64,000 bases of DNA from Roseburia sp. (GTDB lineage: Bacteria > Bacillota > Clostridia > Christensenellales > Pumilibacteraceae), in assembly GCA_023665905.1 (NCBI GenBank), contig JAMPDA010000006.1, positions 1-64,000 of the forward strand. The letters run 5' to 3'. The notes beneath the pieces are model-generated. The model did no database searches. It had not been told where the DNA came from and saw nothing but the letters and a program-made list of their open reading frames with translations. Within the stretch, counting starts at the first letter, position 1. Each line of letters opens with the position of its first letter. Made by a program: the position numbers and the translations under genes. Shown one piece after another: positions 50,592 to 58,206 of the stretch.

Positions 50592-51314
50592 ATGAAACTC
50601 CAAAAGCTTTTATCGTTCGTTCGGCGGTGCGACGCCGATTTCGGGCTTATAGAAACGGGCGACCGCATAGCCGTCGGACTGTCCGGCGGAAAAGACTCCG
50701 TGTCGCTGCTGTACGCACTCGGCGCATACAGGCGATTCAGTCCGCACGCGTTCGAGCTATGCGCCGTCGCCGTGGACCCGGGGTCGGGCGCCGACTTTTC
50801 GCCGCTGCACCCGATGTGCGAAGCGCTGAACGTGCCGCTGTATATAGTGGAAACGCAGATCGCGCCCATAGTATTCGACGAGCGCAAAGAAAAAAATCCG
50901 TGTTCGCTGTGCGCAAAAATGCGGCGCGGCGCGCTCGACAATAAGCTCAACGAGATAGGCTTCAACGTGCTCGCGCTCGGGCACAACGCCGACGACCTTG
51001 TGGAAACGTTTTTGCTCGGCATGATGTTCGAGGGCAGGCTGAGCACGCTCGCTCCCAAGTCGTTTATGGATAGGTCGGGCATTAAGCTCATTCGTCCGCT
51101 CATCTATGTGCGCGAAAAAGACACCGCGGCGTTCGTGCGCGAAAACAACGTGCCGACGGTATTCAATCCGTGTCCGGCAAACGGCAAGACGTATCGCGAA
51201 ACTATGAAATCGCTTATAGAGCACATGAACGGCATTGCGCCCTTTGCCTTCGACAGAATACACTCCGCACTCGTCCACCCCGAGCGCAATAACTTGATAG
51301 ATAAGAACAAGTGA
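50592..51314 (+). CDS. TtcA/TilS-family tRNA thiolation protein
   Basis: A 240-aa PP-loop ATPase. GLSGGKDSVSLLYAL (about 29-43) binds ATP. PCSLCAKMRRGAL holds the CxxC that, with CP near residue 197, can carry an Fe-S cluster, and GHNADDLVETFLLGMMF is the conserved helper motif. These fit TtcA, which makes 2-thiocytidine at tRNA position 32, but related clostridial paralogues may have other targets. The frame is open from 50550, yet that ATG overlaps the promoter. ATG 50592 makes a leaderless message. Confidence 0.88.
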   Translation: MKLQKLLSFVRRCDADFGLIETGDRIAVGLSGGKDSVSLLYALGAYRRFSPHAFELCAVAVDPGSGADFSPLHPMCEALNVPLYIVETQIAPIVFDERKEKNPCSLCAKMRRGALDNKLNEIGFNVLALGHNADDLVETFLLGMMFEGRLSTLAPKSFMDRSGIKLIRPLIYVREKDTAAFVRENNVPTVFNPCPANGKTYRETMKSLIEHMNGIAPFAFDRIHSALVHPERNNLIDKNK

Positions 51315-51330
51315 TTTTTTTAAAGCCGAA

Positions 51331-51356
51331 AGACCGCGACGTGCGCGGTCTTTTTT
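51331..51356. terminator. Terminator between ttcA-like gene and cytoplasmic amylase
   Basis: AGACCGCG-ACGTG-CGCGGTCT followed by TTTTT on the plus strand. On the minus strand it is followed only by TTCGGC, so it is mainly for the ttcA-like gene. Confidence 0.85.
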
Positions 51357-51381
51357 GTGCGCAACTATTGCGCGTTTTGAG

Positions 51382-53028
51382 CTATTCTTTTATCTCGGCA
51401 TGCTCGCCGCACGCATCGATAGCGATAGTCCGCTTGCCGACCGCGCCGTTGCGCTTTGTATGTATATCCCCGCCCGTGGCGTTTATGCGGAGCGTGTCAG
51501 CGCCGCGCTCCATAACGAGCACGCCGTTGTCGCACTCTATGCTCATAGTCGTGCCGCGCTCTTCCGCCGCGCGCATTCCGGCGAGCAAGCGCACGGTGTC
51601 CGACGTCTTGCCGCCCGTTTTGCTCCAATCGAAGCCGCGCCGACAGTCGGGGTCGGCGTCGCCCGCCATGGGCAGTTCGTCACCGTAATACACCGTAGGC
51701 ATGCCGTCGTAGAAAAACATGACGCACAGCGCGGCGATGTGGTTGAAAGTATTTTCGCCGCACAGCGTATAAAACCTGTGCGTGTCGTGACTGCCGATTA
51801 GGTTCATCATCATGTTCGCGCTCGGCGCGTTCGTGTGCATGTAGTTGCGCACGAGCCGCTCCGCCGCTCCGAACGCGTCGATCTTGCGGAAAGCCAGCCA
51901 GTCGCGCACGGCGCGCGCGAAGCCGTAGTTCATAACGCCGTCGAACACGTCGCCGCCGAGCGTGGCGTTTGCGTCCATCCAATTCTCGCCTATCATTATC
52001 GCATTTGCGTCCGCCGCCTTGACCGCGGCGCGGACGTGCCGCCACAGCGCCGGCGCAACGTCGTCGGCAACGTCGAGCCGCCAGGCGTCAATGCCAAACT
52101 TTTTTATCCAGTGCACGGCGACGCCGGACACGAAATCGACGACCTTGGGGTTGTCGCAGTTGAACTTCGGCATGTACGCGACGTTCCAGGCAAACGTTTC
52201 GTAATTGCACTTTTTAAAATCGGGCTTGTCGCCGTTTATCAAAAACCAATCGTAAAACTCGGACGCCCTGCCCTTTTCCGCTACGTCGCGAAACATGGGA
52301 TTGAGCGCCGAACAGTGATTGAAAACGCCGTCGAGTATGACCTTGATTCCGAGCGCATGCGCGCGCTCTACGAACGTTTTAAACGCCGCATCGCCGCCCA
52401 GCTCGTCCGAAACGCGATAATAGTCTTCCACGTCGTAGTGGTGGCTCGTGTGCGACGGGTTTATCGGCGTGACGTACACGGTGTTGATGCCGAGCGATCT
52501 TATGTAGTCGAGTTTTTCCGCCGCACCCCATAGCTCGCCGCCGAACACGTCCATACCGTGCGGACGCTTTTTCCAATCGAGCTTAGGCTTAGACGTGTAA
52601 AACCTGTCGGGAAATATCTGATAGACCGTCGCGTTGCGGAACTTTTCCGGCACGGACAGTATGTCGCTGTCCGACACGAACGGAAGCTGAAAATGCGGAA
52701 AGTACGAGTCGGAAACGTATTCGGGCGCGACGGCGCCCGTTTCGATATAATACACCCTGTTATCCGAATGATCGGTCACGACAAAATAGTACACTCGCCG
52801 TCCTCGCGAGGTGTCTATCTCCGTTTCGTAGTAGTCGAAAAGCGAATCGGTAAACCGCTTTTTCATGGGAAGCGTGCACACCGGCTTTTCGCTGTACTTG
52901 AGCTTTATAACGATCTCGACTTTTTTGAGGTCGTTCGCCGCCGCGCGCAGTCTTACGACAGCCCTGTCGCGCGAGATCGGAAAGGCGTACTCGCTCTGCG
53001 GTTTATGATAAAGCGCGTGCAGGTTCAC
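51382..53028 (-). CDS. Cytoplasmic GH13 alpha-glucan hydrolase (neopullulanase/cyclomaltodextrinase type)
   Basis: A 548-aa enzyme without signal peptide. The N-terminal ~120 aa form a beta-sandwich of the CBM34-like kind. The barrel starts at ATVYQIFPDRFY, typical of maltogenic amylase/neopullulanase (GH13_20). Catalytic Asp is in DAWRLDVADD (~317), Glu in MIGENW (~347) and Asp in IGSHDTH (~414). It would cleave maltodextrins imported after extracellular digestion. The start is GTG directly after the CorC-like stop (TAAGTG), with GAGGAAG in the end of that gene, so translation is coupled. An operon of CorC and amylase is odd functionally. Confidence 0.92.
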   Translation of the reverse strand: MNLHALYHKPQSEYAFPISRDRAVVRLRAAANDLKKVEIVIKLKYSEKPVCTLPMKKRFTDSLFDYYETEIDTSRGRRVYYFVVTDHSDNRVYYIETGAVAPEYVSDSYFPHFQLPFVSDSDILSVPEKFRNATVYQIFPDRFYTSKPKLDWKKRPHGMDVFGGELWGAAEKLDYIRSLGINTVYVTPINPSHTSHHYDVEDYYRVSDELGGDAAFKTFVERAHALGIKVILDGVFNHCSALNPMFRDVAEKGRASEFYDWFLINGDKPDFKKCNYETFAWNVAYMPKFNCDNPKVVDFVSGVAVHWIKKFGIDAWRLDVADDVAPALWRHVRAAVKAADANAIMIGENWMDANATLGGDVFDGVMNYGFARAVRDWLAFRKIDAFGAAERLVRNYMHTNAPSANMMMNLIGSHDTHRFYTLCGENTFNHIAALCVMFFYDGMPTVYYGDELPMAGDADPDCRRGFDWSKTGGKTSDTVRLLAGMRAAEERGTTMSIECDNGVLVMERGADTLRINATGGDIHTKRNGAVGKRTIAIDACGEHAEIKE

Positions 53029-54291
53029 TTACTTTTCTTCCTCTTTGGGCGCTACGATAATTTTGACCTCCGCAACGCGCTTTGCGGTCGCGCGCGTAAC
53101 GGTTATCCTTAAGTTTTCGTACTCGAAGCTCTCTCCGGCTATAGGGATCTTTTCCATCTGCTCCGTCACCCAACCGCCGACGGACGAAGACTCGAACTCC
53201 TCGCGCACGTCCACGTCCATGTATTCAAAAGCATCGAGCAGCGGCGCGTTGCCGTTTACGATATACACGCCGTCGCCAGTCTTTTTGATGAACTCCTCCA
53301 CCTCGTCGTGCTCGTCGTATATCTCGCCCACCAATTCTTCCAAAATGTCTTCCATGGTTATTATGCCGCTCGTGCCGCCGTACTCGTCCACGACGACCGC
53401 CATGTGTATCTTATCCTTTTGCATCATGCGAAGCGCGGCGGAGATCTTCATGTTCGCCGAAAGGCAGACCGTCTTTTGTATGCACGAGCGGAAATTATCC
53501 GCACCGTCGAGCAGCGCGATAAGAAAGTCCTTTTCGTGTATTATGCCGACCACCGCGTCTATGGTGCCGCTGTACACCGGCATGCGCGAATACGCGTTTT
53601 CTCTGAACATCTCCGCGACGCGCTCCATGCTCGCGTCCTCGGGAACGGCGGCGACGCCGACGCGGTGGACCATTATGTCGCCCACGTCGAGATCCTCGAA
53701 CTCTATGGCCGACCGTATAAGCTCCGACTCGTGCTCGTCTATCCCGCCCTCGCTGTGCGCGGTTTCCACGTATGTCAAAAGCTCGTCTTCGCTGATAGGC
53801 GGACCTTTTTTTACTTTGAATATCTTAAGAAGCAGTTTTTTCCACTGCGAGAATATCCAGGTGAGCGGAAAGAACAGAACTTCCAACCACAGCAGTATCA
53901 CCGAAAACGCCCTAACCATGCCCTCGGGGTGTTCCTTGGCGAACGTCTTGGGCGTTATCTCGCCGAATATGAGTACGGCAAGCGTCATGGCGACGGTGGA
54001 AAGCGTAACGGCTTTGGAGCTGTCGGTCATGAAGCTGACAAACAGCACCGTCGCAAGCGACGACGCAACGATATTGACTATATTGTTTCCGATAAGTATC
54101 GTCGTTATCAACTTATCGTATCCGTCTATCATCTTTCCGGCGCGCTTAGCCCATTTTACACCGTTCGCCTCGAGCGTATGCAGCCTTACGCGGCTGACGC
54201 TCGTAAACGCCGTTTCGGACGCCGAGAAAAACGCCGAAACAAAAACAAGAACAATTAAAACTACCAATAAGCCTATTTGAGATGGGTCCAT
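53029..54291 (-). CDS. Hemolysin/CorC family membrane protein (CNNM-CBS-CorC)
   Basis: A 420-aa protein. Residues about 1-180 are a DUF21/CNNM membrane domain (SAFFSASETAFTSVSRVRL, FGEITPKTFAKEHPE). Two CBS domains (about 200-320, MVHRVGVAAVPEDASM and HMAVVVDEYGGTSGIITMEDILEELVG) and a CorC_HlyC transporter-associated domain (about 335-415) follow. The family is linked to Mg2+/Co2+ efflux rather than hemolysis. I start at ATG 54291 because the frame further upstream crosses the promoter at 54334-54362. GGGAGAG lies 17 nt before the ATG, a little far. Confidence 0.9.
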   Translation of the reverse strand: MDPSQIGLLVVLIVLVFVSAFFSASETAFTSVSRVRLHTLEANGVKWAKRAGKMIDGYDKLITTILIGNNIVNIVASSLATVLFVSFMTDSSKAVTLSTVAMTLAVLIFGEITPKTFAKEHPEGMVRAFSVILLWLEVLFFPLTWIFSQWKKLLLKIFKVKKGPPISEDELLTYVETAHSEGGIDEHESELIRSAIEFEDLDVGDIMVHRVGVAAVPEDASMERVAEMFRENAYSRMPVYSGTIDAVVGIIHEKDFLIALLDGADNFRSCIQKTVCLSANMKISAALRMMQKDKIHMAVVVDEYGGTSGIITMEDILEELVGEIYDEHDEVEEFIKKTGDGVYIVNGNAPLLDAFEYMDVDVREEFESSSVGGWVTEQMEKIPIAGESFEYENLRITVTRATAKRVAEVKIIVAPKEEEK

Positions 54292-54333
54292 GAGGGACTG
54301 TTTACACTCTCCCGAAAAGAAATTATAGGGCAT

Positions 54334-54362
54334 TATACCATATCGGCGCGCCGATGTCAATA
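54334..54362 (-). promoter_or_regulatory. Promoter of CorC-like/amylase operon
   Basis: Perfect TTGACA (54357-54362), 17-nt spacer containing CGGCGCGCCG, TATAAT (54334-54339). Confidence 0.85.
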
Positions 54363-54443
54363 GCTTGCGTCGATTTCGACACCGATTTCGGCGGCGCAAT
54401 ATGTATGCGCGCACCGTGATATTAGTATACGCGATAACGCTAA

Positions 54444-54465
54444 AAAAGCGCCTTACGGCGCTTTT
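54444..54465 (-). terminator. Terminator after the zinc-ribbon gene
   Basis: AAAAGCGCC/GGCGCTTTT stem with a 4-nt loop and T-rich ends, 5 nt past the stop codon. Confidence 0.85.
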
Positions 54466-54470
54466 ACAAG

Positions 54471-54650
54471 TTAATTGTTAGAATTTTGATTGTTGCGCTG
54501 AGCGGCGCGGCGAGCTTTGTAAGCCTTGCGGCACTCGGGACAACGGGTCGGCTCATGCGTGAAGCCCTTTTCGGCGTAAAATTCCTGTTCGCCGGCGGTG
54601 AACGTAAACTCTTTGCCGCAGTCCCTGCAAGACAAAACCTTATCTGTCAT
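54471..54650 (-). CDS. Small zinc-ribbon protein (zf-trcl type)
   Basis: A 59-aa protein: MTDKVLSCRDCGKEF, then TFTAGEQEFYAEKGF, then RCPECRKAYKARRA and an Asn/Gln-rich end. The two CxxC pairs (residues 8-11 and 37-40) and the FTxGEQxFYAxKGF centre are the probable zinc-binding domain found widely in Firmicutes, function unknown. AAAGGAGT lies 12 nt before the ATG. It has its own promoter and terminator, so it is monocistronic. Confidence 0.9.
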   Translation of the reverse strand: MTDKVLSCRDCGKEFTFTAGEQEFYAEKGFTHEPTRCPECRKAYKARRAAQRNNQNSNN

Positions 54651-54747
54651 AAACGATGTTGCACTCCTTTTAAAGATTCAACTTTTAAAAAGCGCCAAGC
54701 AAATAGGGTCGTAGCTTGCGATGTCACTGTTTAAAACTTGTAATTAT

Positions 54748-54776
54748 ATAATACCATAAAGCGGCGGAATTGTCAA
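54748..54776 (-). promoter_or_regulatory. Promoter of the zinc-ribbon gene
   Basis: TTGACA (54771-54776), 17-nt spacer, TATTAT (54748-54753), with the overlapping TATATA one helical step away. The leader is about 90 nt and includes AAAGGAGT. Confidence 0.75.
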
Positions 54777-54808
54777 TCGATTTAACTCTGTATTCCGCAA
54801 GAATAAAT

Positions 54809-54831
54809 TAGGTATTATACCCGTGGCAAGT
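54809..54831. repeat. Terminal fragment of the structured intergenic repeat
   Basis: TAGGTATTATACCC then GTGGCAAG matches the first ~23 bp of the elements at 9241 and 17051. The rest is missing. It lies between trxA and the zinc-ribbon gene and may be a decayed or excised copy. Confidence 0.55.
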
Positions 54832-54870
54832 TCCGAAATCCCGTCTGTTGTTTAGACATGAACTCCGTTT

Positions 54871-55173
54871 TTATATGCCGAACGCGTCTTTTATCTCATC
54901 GAGCGAAGTGAGCCCTACAAAGCGCTCCACTACCACGCCGTCCTCGAAAAGCACAAGCGTGGGGATACTGCTCACCTGAAAATCGGCAGGCAGCGTGTCG
55001 TCCGCGTCTACGTCTATCTTTACGAGGTTTACGTCCGTCGCCTTTTCAAGCTCCTCGACGATAGGCGCCTGCGCGCGGCACGGACCGCACCAGCTCGCCC
55101 AAAAATCGACGACCGTCTTGCCCTTGGAAGTTATCTCGTTGAATTCTTCGACTGTGGGGTTTAGTTTTACCAT
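54871..55173 (-). CDS. trxA: Thioredoxin
   Basis: A 100-aa cytoplasmic disulfide reductase. VVDFWASWCGPCRAQAPIV carries the active WCGPC (about 28-32), the cis-Pro is in SSIPTLVLFEDG, and Asp is at the buried position near the start of the fold. AAGGAG lies 7 nt before the ATG. It is 59 nt downstream of the dipeptidase gene and may share its transcript. It is the likely partner of the thioredoxin reductases at 80-964 and 9472-10344. Confidence 0.96.
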   Translation of the reverse strand: MVKLNPTVEEFNEITSKGKTVVDFWASWCGPCRAQAPIVEELEKATDVNLVKIDVDADDTLPADFQVSSIPTLVLFEDGVVVERFVGLTSLDEIKDAFGI

Positions 55174-55232
55174 GATATATCTCCTTGTTGTGTTTAGCGA
55201 ATTTTATTTAGTATGCACATTCGCGGAACATA

Positions 55233-56645
55233 TTACATATTCGCGAGCTCTACGGCAGCCGCATAGTATATTTCGTAGTTTTTAAACAGTTGCGCTACGG
55301 GGAAATTCTCGTCCGCCTTGTGCATATTGATGTCGATGTCGACGGGAGTGCAACCGAAAGCGACCGCGTTTGGAAGCTCGCGCGCGTACGTACCGCCGCC
55401 GACTTTGAGCGGAGCCGTCATGTCGCCCGTCAGTCTTCTGTACACGCCGAGGAGCGTTTTGATGAGCGGCGCTTCTTCGTCGATATACAGGTTTTTATGA
55501 TAGTCGCGTATCTCCGCCTTGCAGCCGACTGCGGCTTCGATCTTTTCGACTACAAATTCGGGCGTGACGCCGAGCGGAAGCCTAAAATCTATCGTAAGCA
55601 CGAGCTCGCCGCCGTCAAGGCGCGCCTGCGCCATGCACATGGTTAGGTCGCCGCTTTTGGGGTCGTCCACATATATCCCGAGCTTTTCGGAAGCCAGCGG
55701 CGTGCAGAGAAAGTCGTATATCCCGCCGACATACTCGGATCCGATCTCGGCGCCGAACGCCGCCAAAAACCCGAGTGTTTTCCACAGCGCGTTGTCGCCT
55801 TTTTCGGGCGTGGACGCATGCTCCGCCACGCCGTTTGCCGTTACGGTCATACAGTCGGCGTTGCGTATTTCGTAATCGGAAAACGCGTTGCCTGCGGAAA
55901 CTATCCGCTCGGCAAGCGGCGCTTTTTTAAACAGCTCGTCCGTAGGGCTGCCGCCGCAAAGCGCTTTTATCGCTTTTTCGAGCTTGCTGTTCGGTATTAT
56001 CTTCACGCTCGATCTGTCGGGAACGGCGTTATAACACTCCGCGCCGTCGATGTACGAAATGTTTTCCGCGAGCGCGCCGTCGGCAAAGTGCAGGTCGAGG
56101 TGCAGTATTCCCTTTTCGCTGTTTATGACGGGAAACTCGGAGTCGGGCACGAACGACATGACGGGAACTTCGCCGCCGCTCGCGAGATAGCGCCGAATAC
56201 ACGACGAGCCGCGTTCCTCGTCCGCGCCGACGATAAGGCGCACTCGGCGCTTCAGCTTGACGTTGTTGTCGGCAAGCGTTTTGAGCGCGTGCAGACACAC
56301 CACGACCGCGCCCTTGTCGTCGCCGACGCCTCTGCCGTAGACCTTGCCGTTTTCTTCCGTCATCTTGAACGGGTCGGCGGACCAGCCGTTGCCTGCGGGC
56401 ACCACGTCGAGATGTCCGAGTATGCCTATGCACTCCTTGCCGGCGCCGACCTCCGCGTATGCGCAAGCGCCGTCTATAGACTCCGCTTTGAGCCCATACG
56501 AGCGCGCTTTGTTTACGAACCACTCTATCGCGCGCAGACATTCCGCGCCGTAAGGCGCGCCGTCCGTCGGCTGCGAGTACACGCTGGGTATAGCCACTAT
56601 TTCGGCGAGATCGTCCAAGACGCGCCGAGTAAACATTTCATCCAT
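55233..56645 (-). CDS. Sapep/PepV-type metal dipeptidase (M20 family)
   Basis: A 470-aa cytosolic dipeptidase that trims dipeptides, including beta-Ala or D-Ala types. Metal ligands are visible: GHLDVVPAG (His, catalytic Asp), GRGVGDDKGA (bridging Asp), ADEERGSSC (catalytic Glu and ligand Glu), and late KVGGGTYARELPN with the terminal ligand His in INMHKADENFP. A lid/dimerisation domain lies at about 170-340. AAAGGAAAT precedes the ATG. Divergent from gltX. Confidence 0.93.
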   Translation of the reverse strand: MDEMFTRRVLDDLAEIVAIPSVYSQPTDGAPYGAECLRAIEWFVNKARSYGLKAESIDGACAYAEVGAGKECIGILGHLDVVPAGNGWSADPFKMTEENGKVYGRGVGDDKGAVVVCLHALKTLADNNVKLKRRVRLIVGADEERGSSCIRRYLASGGEVPVMSFVPDSEFPVINSEKGILHLDLHFADGALAENISYIDGAECYNAVPDRSSVKIIPNSKLEKAIKALCGGSPTDELFKKAPLAERIVSAGNAFSDYEIRNADCMTVTANGVAEHASTPEKGDNALWKTLGFLAAFGAEIGSEYVGGIYDFLCTPLASEKLGIYVDDPKSGDLTMCMAQARLDGGELVLTIDFRLPLGVTPEFVVEKIEAAVGCKAEIRDYHKNLYIDEEAPLIKTLLGVYRRLTGDMTAPLKVGGGTYARELPNAVAFGCTPVDIDINMHKADENFPVAQLFKNYEIYYAAAVELANM

Positions 56646-56662
56646 AATAGATTTCCTTTTGC

Positions 56663-56691
56663 TTGCGTTTTATCCGCGAAAGCTATATAAT
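56663..56691 (+). promoter_or_regulatory. gltX promoter
   Basis: TTGCGT (56663-56668), 17-nt spacer, TATAAT (56686-56691). Leader about 45 nt with AGGAGA. No T-box structure is visible. Confidence 0.7.
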
Positions 56692-56740
56692 ATTTACAAT
56701 TCATTTTAGCACAACCGCAAAAACGTGTCAAGGAGAGAAC

Positions 56741-58150
56741 ATGGTTCGCACGAGATTTGCACCCAGCCCGACGGGATATATGCACATAGGCAACCTGCGC
56801 ACCGCGCTCTACGCCTATCTGTTCGCCAAAAAGAACGGCGGCAAGTTTATTCTGCGCATAGAGGACACCGACCAAACGCGCGAGGTCGAAGGCGCGGTCG
56901 AAATAATAAAAGCCGCGCTCAAAAAAGCCGGCATGGACTACGACGAAGGTCCGGACGTCGGCGGCGACTTCGGTCCGTACGTGCAGTCGCAACGCAAGGA
57001 TATATATATGGAATACGCGCGCAAGCTCATTAAAAGCGGCGACGCGTACTACTGTTTCTGCACCAAAGAGCGGCTCGCCGAGCTCCACGAGAGCGGCGCG
57101 ACCAAGTACGACAAGCACTGCCTGCACCTATCCGAAGCGGAGATCGAGCGCCGCATAAAAAACGGCGAGCCTTACGTCATTCGCCAGAATATCCCCGAAA
57201 CGGGTCGCGGGTCTTATCACGACATGGTGTTCGGCGACGTTACGGTAGACTACAAAGACCTCGAGGACAACATACTCATAAAATCGGACGGCATGCCGAC
57301 GTACAACTTCGCCAACGTCATCGACGACCATTTGATGGGTATTACGCACTGTATACGCGGCGTCGAATATTTGATGTCCACGCCCAAATACAATCTTCTG
57401 TACGACGCGCTCGGCTGGGAGCGTCCCGTGTATATACACCTTCAGCCGATAATGCGCGACGCCACGCACAAGCTGAGCAAGCGCGACGGCGACGCAGGCT
57501 TCGAGGACTTTTTAAACAAGGGTTTCCTTCCCCACGCTATAGTCAACTACATCGCGTTGCTCGGCTGGAACCCCAAAGACAACCGCGAAAAACTGTCCAT
57601 GAGCGAGCTTATAGAGAGCTTTTCGGTGGAAGGACTGCAAAAGTCCGCCTCGATATTCGACGAAACGAAAATGCGCTGGCTCAACTCGCTGTACGTAAAA
57701 GAGCTCGCGCCCGACGAATTTCATCGCTTGGCGCAGCCGTTTTACGACGAATACTATCCCGACAGGAATATAGACTACGCATATCTTTCCGAGCTTTTGC
57801 AATCGCGCGTGGAGATTTTATCGGACATAAAGGAGCGCGCGGCGTTCCTCGACGCATTCGACGGCTTCGACCTGTCGCTTTTTTGCAACAAAAAATGGAA
57901 GACGGACGAAGCGCTCGCAAGGCAGATCATCGACGAATGTATAGAGTGCACGGGATCCGACGATCTATCTGCCGCACTCGAAGCGCTCGCGGAAAAGCGC
58001 GGACTGAAAAAAGGTCAAGTCCTGTGGATATATCGCATTGCGCTCACCGGCGCGGCGGCAACACCGGGCGGCGGCGCGGAAATGGTGCGTCTGTTCGGCA
58101 AAAAAGAATCCCTGCGGCGGCTCGAAACGGTAAAGTCGCGGCTCGGCTGA
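56741..58150 (+). CDS. gltX: Glutamyl-tRNA synthetase
   Basis: A 469-aa class I synthetase. TRFAPSPTGYMHIGNLRTA holds the HIGH motif (about 15-18) and LRIEDTD is the Glu-recognition loop. RVEYLMSTPKYNLLYDALGW-like residues follow (here CIRGVEYLMST), with HKLSKRDGD as the KMSKS loop near 245. A helical anticodon-binding domain ends the protein. It probably is the non-discriminating type common in Firmicutes and charges both tRNA-Glu and tRNA-Gln. AGGAGA lies 4 nt before ATG 56741. The upstream in-frame ATG overlaps the promoter. Confidence 0.96.
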   Translation: MVRTRFAPSPTGYMHIGNLRTALYAYLFAKKNGGKFILRIEDTDQTREVEGAVEIIKAALKKAGMDYDEGPDVGGDFGPYVQSQRKDIYMEYARKLIKSGDAYYCFCTKERLAELHESGATKYDKHCLHLSEAEIERRIKNGEPYVIRQNIPETGRGSYHDMVFGDVTVDYKDLEDNILIKSDGMPTYNFANVIDDHLMGITHCIRGVEYLMSTPKYNLLYDALGWERPVYIHLQPIMRDATHKLSKRDGDAGFEDFLNKGFLPHAIVNYIALLGWNPKDNREKLSMSELIESFSVEGLQKSASIFDETKMRWLNSLYVKELAPDEFHRLAQPFYDEYYPDRNIDYAYLSELLQSRVEILSDIKERAAFLDAFDGFDLSLFCNKKWKTDEALARQIIDECIECTGSDDLSAALEALAEKRGLKKGQVLWIYRIALTGAAATPGGGAEMVRLFGKKESLRRLETVKSRLG

Positions 58151-58161
58151 ACTTATGAATT

Positions 58162-58187
58162 AAACCGCTCTTGACAAGGAGCGGTTT
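58162..58187 (+). terminator. gltX terminator overlapping the GH3 promoter
   Basis: A perfect 9-bp stem AAACCGCTC/GAGCGGTTT followed by a T. Its 8-nt loop is TTGACAAG and contains the -35 hexamer of the next gene. Confidence 0.85.
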
Positions 58188-58199
58188 TCATGTTACAAT
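58171..58199 (+). promoter_or_regulatory. Leaderless promoter of the GH3 gene
   Basis: TTGACA (58171-58176), 17-nt spacer, TACAAT (58194-58199), then 7 nt and ATG 58207. Confidence 0.82.
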
Positions 58200-58206
58200 A
58201 CGAAAA

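Noticed and set aside
56692-56740. T-box or other riboswitch before gltX
   Set aside because: The leader is only about 45 nt, too short for a T-box, and no specifier or antiterminator element is visible. The same applies to metG.
58171-58206. TTG start of the GH3 gene at 58171
   Set aside because: These bases are the -35 hexamer and the gltX terminator loop. The GH3 fold begins at the ATG at 58207.
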